Positions 4,944 through 8,463 of a stretch of 8,463 bases of DNA are shown here, one piece after another. Source of the DNA: Candidatus Latescibacterota bacterium (lineage in GTDB: Bacteria; Latescibacterota; 4484-107; B68-G9). Within the stretch, counting starts at the first letter, position 1; each line of letters begins with the position of its first letter. Made by a program: the position numbers and the translations under genes. Below the pieces are notes generated by a model. It was not told the DNA's origin. It saw only the letters and a list, made by a program, of their open reading frames with translations, and did not search any database. The DNA lies in assembly GCA_012961755.1 (NCBI GenBank), contig DTYS01000196.1, positions 1-8,463 on the forward strand, read 5' to 3'.

Positions 4944-6833
4944 ATGCAGGAGTATAATGCCAAGGATATACAAGTTTTGAAGGGATTGGAGGCCGTGCGC
5001 AGGAGGCCTGGGATGTACATCGGGAGCACGGACTCTAAGGGGTTGATGCATATGGTCAGGGAGGTGGTGGACAACAGCGTGGACGAGGTCCTGGCCGGGT
5101 TCTGCGATAGGATAGAGGTAACGCTTCACAAGGATGGGAGTATATCCGTCTTGGACAACGGAAGGGGGATCCCCGTGGACCCGCATCCCGACCAGGGTCG
5201 TCCAGCGTTGGAGGTGGTGATGACGACCCTCCACGCTGGAGGGAAGTTTAAGAAGGGGTCCTATAGGATATCTGGAGGGTTACACGGAGTGGGAGTTTCA
5301 GCGGTAAACGCCCTTTCGGAGTGGTGCGTCGTAGAGGTATACAGGGATGGGAAAGTATACAGACAGAGCTACCATAGAGGGGTCCCCGATGGGGATATGG
5401 AGGTCTTAGGTGCTACGGACGGACAGGGGACTTTGGTCAGGTTCAAACCGGATCCCGAAATATTCGGAAGCGCTAAGGTGAGCTTCGAGGATGTATCCCG
5501 CATGCTAAGGGAGCAGGCGTTCTTGAACAAAGGGGTCAGTTTCATCGTAAGGGATGAGAGGACGGACAGGGAGGAGGTCTTCAGGTACGAGGGAGGGATA
5601 GTTGAGTTCGTGGAGTTCTTGGACGAGAACAGGCGCCCGCTTCATAGACCTCCTGTATATATATCTGGGAGGAAGGACGAGGTCGAGGTGGAGATAGCCC
5701 TTCAGTACAGCGATTCCTATTCCGAGAACATATATTCGTACGTCAACAACGTGCACACCGTAGAAGGTGGGACACACCTTGTCGGATTTAAGACCGCTTT
5801 GACGAGGACCTTGAACCAATACGGGAAGGCTAAAGGCCTTCTGAGGGACGGAGGGTTATCCGGGGAGGACGTCAGGGAGGGGCTGACGGCCGTCATAAGC
5901 GTGAAGGTCCCAGATCCTCAGTTCGAAGGTCAGACGAAGACTAAGCTCGGCAACAGCGAGGTGAGGGGGATAGTCGACTCGATATTCGGTGAGAGGTTGG
6001 CCGAGTTCTTAGAGGAGAACCCTGATGCTGCCAAGGCGATAATAACGAAGGCTATGGAGGCTGCAAGGGCGAGGGAGGCGGCGAGGAAGGCGAGGGAACT
6101 GACGAGGAGGAAGAGCGCTTTGGACAGCGCAAGCCTTCCGGGGAAGCTCGCCGATTGCTCTGTGAAGGACCCGTCCAGGACCGAGATATTCCTGGTCGAG
6201 GGGGATTCGGCCGCCGGTTCCGCGAAGCAGGGGAGGGATAGGAGGTTCCAGGCAATTCTTCCCCTCTGGGGTAAGCCCCTGAACGCCGAGAAGGCGAGGG
6301 TGGATAGGGTCCTGAAGAACGACAAGCTTCAACCTGTAATAGCCGCGCTGGGCATAGGGGTAGGTGAGGGATGCGACATATCCAAGTTGAGGTACGGAAA
6401 GGTGATAATTATGGCGGACGCGGACATAGATGGTTCCCACATAAGGGCCCTTATACTCACTTTCTTCTTCAGGTATATGAGGCCTCTCATAGAGAGGGGC
6501 TTCGTCTACATAGCACAGCCTCCTTTGTACCTTATAAGAAAAGGGAAGGTAGAAAGGTACGCGTACAGCGAGGAGGAGAAGGAGAGGATCCTCGAGGAGC
6601 TCGGGGACGATAGAGGGGTCACAATCCAAAGGTATAAGGGGCTCGGCGAGATGAACCCCGAACAGCTCTGGAGGACCACCATGAACCCGGAGACCAGGGT
6701 GCTCCGTCAGGTCATCCTGGAGGACGGGATAGAGGCCGATAGGATAGTTACGATGCTTCTAGGAGATGAGGTGGAGCCGAGGAGGAGGTTCATAGAGGAG
6801 AACGCTAAGTTCGCAGAGTTAGACATCGTCTAA
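4944..6833 (+). CDS. gyrB: DNA gyrase subunit B
   Basis: GyrB supplies the ATPase and TOPRIM parts of the A2B2 gyrase that introduces negative supercoils. The 629 residues are the short form, without the roughly 170-residue insertion of E. coli GyrB. The GHKL ATPase shows catalytic E40 and N44 in E-V-V-D-N, D-N-G-R-G-I-P (71-77), T-L-H-A-G-G-K-F (95-102), and G-G-L-H-G-V-G (111-117); the lid Lys is K332 in Q-T-K. The TOPRIM domain has E-G-D-S-A (419-423) and the metal-binding D492, D494, D496. The tail has R-Y-K-G-L-G-E-M-N-P (563-572). Position 442 is Trp where E. coli has Lys447 in P-L-K-G-K, followed by Pro445. gyrA follows after 54 bp. A ParE identity is unlikely given the adjacent gyrA. 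Confidence 0.98.
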   Translation: MQEYNAKDIQVLKGLEAVRRRPGMYIGSTDSKGLMHMVREVVDNSVDEVLAGFCDRIEVTLHKDGSISVLDNGRGIPVDPHPDQGRPALEVVMTTLHAGGKFKKGSYRISGGLHGVGVSAVNALSEWCVVEVYRDGKVYRQSYHRGVPDGDMEVLGATDGQGTLVRFKPDPEIFGSAKVSFEDVSRMLREQAFLNKGVSFIVRDERTDREEVFRYEGGIVEFVEFLDENRRPLHRPPVYISGRKDEVEVEIALQYSDSYSENIYSYVNNVHTVEGGTHLVGFKTALTRTLNQYGKAKGLLRDGGLSGEDVREGLTAVISVKVPDPQFEGQTKTKLGNSEVRGIVDSIFGERLAEFLEENPDAAKAIITKAMEAARAREAARKARELTRRKSALDSASLPGKLADCSVKDPSRTEIFLVEGDSAAGSAKQGRDRRFQAILPLWGKPLNAEKARVDRVLKNDKLQPVIAALGIGVGEGCDISKLRYGKVIIMADADIDGSHIRALILTFFFRYMRPLIERGFVYIAQPPLYLIRKGKVERYAYSEEEKERILEELGDDRGVTIQRYKGLGEMNPEQLWRTTMNPETRVLRQVILEDGIEADRIVTMLLGDEVEPRRRFIEENAKFAELDIV

Positions 6834-6845
6834 GCCACACCCGAA

Positions 6846-6861
6846 CGTTCCACGTGAAACA
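6846..6861 (+). other. parS site (ParB-binding centromere element)
   Basis: CGTTCCACGTGAAACA matches the bacterial parS consensus TGTTTCACGTGAAACA at 14 of 16 positions. The mismatches are the outermost base and position 5, which is degenerate in the B. subtilis consensus (TGTTNCACGTGAAACA). The core GTTCCACGTGAAAC is otherwise intact. It sits in the short gyrB-gyrA gap, about 4.4 kb from the putative oriC, the expected neighbourhood for parS. ParB loads at such sites and spreads to partition the chromosome. No parA or parB lies in the window. Confidence 0.85.
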
Positions 6862-6887
6862 CTACATGGTGTAAAACGGAGGATTAT

Positions 6888-8463
6888 ATGCGCCAGGCAG
6901 TTATGCCTATATACATGGAGGACGAAATAAAGAAGTCCTACTTAGACTACGCTATGAGCGTCATAGTTTCCCGGGCCCTCCCTGACGTGCGGGACGGGCT
7001 GAAGCCCTCCCAGAGGAGGATACTCGTCGCCATGTACGACCTCGGACTTGAGCCGGGGAAACCTCATAGGAAGTGCGCCAAGATAGCTGGCGATACCTCA
7101 GGAAACTACCATCCCCACGGGGAGGCAGTTGTGTACCCCACCCTGGTCCGCATGGCCCAGGACTTCAATATGAGGTATCCCCTCGTGGACGGGCAGGGGA
7201 ACTTCGGTTCCGTAGACGGGGACCCTCCCGCGGCCATGAGGTACACCGAGGCCAGGCTCTCCCCCGTCGCCGTGGAGATGCTGACAGACATAGATAAGGA
7301 TACCGTGGACTTCGTGCCGAACTACGACGGGACGAGGAAGGAGCCCGAGGTCCTGCCTGGCAGGTTTCCGAACTTGCTCTGCAACGGATGTTCGGGGATA
7401 GCCGTGGGGATGGCGACCAACATCCCCCCTCACAACCTCTCCGAGGTAGTGGACGCCCTCGTGGCCCTCGTAGAGGACCCTGAGATAGATATAGATGGAC
7501 TCATGCGTTACATAAAGGGACCTGACTTCCCGACCGGGGGGATAATATACGGCCTGAAGGGGATAAGGGAGGCGTACCGTACCGGCAGAGGACATATCTT
7601 AGTGAGGGCCAGGGCGAGGGTTGAGGCCGTAAAGGGGAGGCCGAGGATAGTGATAACCGAAATCCCATATACCGTGCGCAAGGCGGAGCTTCTGGAGAGG
7701 ATAGCATCCCTCGTCAAGGAGAGGAAGATAGACGGGGTCACCGACCTCAGGGACGAATCCGACAGGGAGGGGCTCAGGATAGTCATAGAACTTTCCAAGG
7801 ATGCCATCCCTGAGGTGACCCTCAACCAGCTCTACAAGCATACCTCCCTCCAGATTACCTTCGGGGTCTTGATGTTGGCCCTGGTGGACGGGGTCCCGAG
7901 GATACTGAACCTTAGGGAGCTTATGGAGTTTTATTTAGCACATAGGCACGAGGTCCTCGTACGTAGAACGAGGTACGAACTCGAGAAGGTACAGAGACAG
8001 GCCCACCTTCTGGAGGGATTCCGTAAGGTTCTGGACGAGCTGGACAGGGCTATAGAACTTATCAGGTCCTCCGGTAGTCCTGAGGAGGCCAGAAGGTCTC
8101 TGATGGACAAGCTCGGACTCTCGGAGGAGCAGGCGAGGGCGGTCTTAGATATGCGGCTTCATAGGTTGACGGGTATGGAAAGGGACAGGGTGGAGAGGGA
8201 GTACCTAGAGAGCATAAAGAAGATATCCCAACTCGAGGGGATATTGGCGAGCAGGGACCTGAGGATGAGGATTATAACTGAGGAGCTGAGGGAGCTTAAG
8301 GGGAAGTTCGGGGACCCTCGCAGGACGCGGATAGTCCCTGAAGAGGCGGATAAGCTTAAGGTTGAGGACCTTATAGCCGACGAGGATATGGTGGTCACGA
8401 TATCGCATAGGGGGTACGTAAAGAGGATTCCCCTGGACATGTACCGCAGGCAGCGCAGGGGGG
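6888..8463 (+). CDS. gyrA: DNA gyrase subunit A, truncated by the window end
   Basis: GyrA is the DNA cleavage and rejoining subunit. The first 525 codons are visible with no stop; the frame is open to the window edge. The start follows a clear Shine-Dalgarno (GGAGGA, 6878-6883). Blocks include S-Y-L-D-Y-A-M-S-V-I-V-S-R-A-L-P-D-V-R-D-G-L-K-P (17-40), H-P-H-G (75-78), and the catalytic Tyr119 in A-A-M-R-Y-T-E (codon at 7242-7244). The tower and coiled-coil region follows. The last residues are Q-R-R-G plus one more G, the beginning of the GyrA box Q-R-R-G-G-x-G, which marks gyrase rather than topoisomerase IV. The quinolone-pocket segment reads G-E-A-V-V-Y-P (78-84): the residue aligned to E. 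coli Ser83 is Ala80 and that aligned to Asp87 is Pro84. The DNA-wrapping C-terminal domain is outside the window. Confidence 0.97.
   Translation, partial: MRQAVMPIYMEDEIKKSYLDYAMSVIVSRALPDVRDGLKPSQRRILVAMYDLGLEPGKPHRKCAKIAGDTSGNYHPHGEAVVYPTLVRMAQDFNMRYPLVDGQGNFGSVDGDPPAAMRYTEARLSPVAVEMLTDIDKDTVDFVPNYDGTRKEPEVLPGRFPNLLCNGCSGIAVGMATNIPPHNLSEVVDALVALVEDPEIDIDGLMRYIKGPDFPTGGIIYGLKGIREAYRTGRGHILVRARARVEAVKGRPRIVITEIPYTVRKAELLERIASLVKERKIDGVTDLRDESDREGLRIVIELSKDAIPEVTLNQLYKHTSLQITFGVLMLALVDGVPRILNLRELMEFYLAHRHEVLVRRTRYELEKVQRQAHLLEGFRKVLDELDRAIELIRSSGSPEEARRSLMDKLGLSEEQARAVLDMRLHRLTGMERDRVEREYLESIKKISQLEGILASRDLRMRIITEELRELKGKFGDPRRTRIVPEEADKLKVEDLIADEDMVVTISHRGYVKRIPLDMYRRQRRG

Noticed and set aside
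4665..5234. 189-aa minus-strand open frame across dciA and gyrB
   Set aside because: Antisense to two well-supported genes and biased in composition (His, Pro, Tyr), as expected for a shadow frame.
6859..6872. ACAC-N6-GTGT hairpin and the three-codon frame ATG-GTG-TAA (6866-6874) in the gyrB-gyrA gap
   Set aside because: A 4-bp stem without a T-run is not a terminator, and the tiny frame has no ribosome-binding site; both are compatible with chance next to the parS site.

Overview
This window is the replication-origin neighbourhood of a bacterial chromosome. Two divergent gene groups flank a short regulatory gap. Leftwards (minus strand) run rpmH (ribosomal protein L34), rnpA (RNase P protein) and the 5' end of yidC (membrane protein insertase). 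Rightwards (plus strand) run dnaA, a 261-bp DnaA-box-rich gap that I read as oriC, then dnaN, recF, a small DciA-type (DUF721) gene, gyrB and the first 525 codons of gyrA, which runs off the window end. All gene identities rest on recognisable family motifs.

Organism: the YidC start (membrane helix followed by a Pro-rich linker, not a lipoprotein signal) suggests a diderm. Arg is written mostly AGG and Ile mostly ATA, a bias common in thermophiles. Together with the dnaN-recF-DUF721-gyrB-gyrA order this would fit a thermophilic anaerobe such as a member of the Synergistota, but that placement is a guess without a database search.

Layout: 1-687 is a very compact minus-strand operon (rpmH and rnpA 1 nt apart; rnpA and yidC overlapping by 11 nt; no yidD between them). 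It is driven by a near-consensus promoter at 720-748. The 688-864 gap also carries a weaker candidate dnaA promoter (809-837) and a 7-bp inverted repeat, but no DnaA box. The 2206-2466 gap has two perfect DnaA boxes (TTATCCACA), several near matches, an AT-rich stretch, and five consecutive DnaA-trio units just before the dnaN ribosome-binding site. dnaN, recF and dciA are packed end to end. The 54-bp gyrB-gyrA gap contains a near-perfect parS (ParB-binding) site.

How it works together: DnaA binds and melts oriC. A DciA-like protein probably helps load the replicative helicase. The DnaN clamp tethers the polymerase, RecF links the clamp and gaps to recombinational repair, and gyrase relieves the supercoils made by the forks. 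The parS site would nucleate ParB to move the origin region to daughter cells. The most informative non-gene signals are the parS site, the DnaA-trio with its phased boxes, and the unusual residues at the classical quinolone-contact positions of both gyrase subunits. I found no mobile element, CRISPR array, tRNA or rRNA, and no evidence for a wholly new system.
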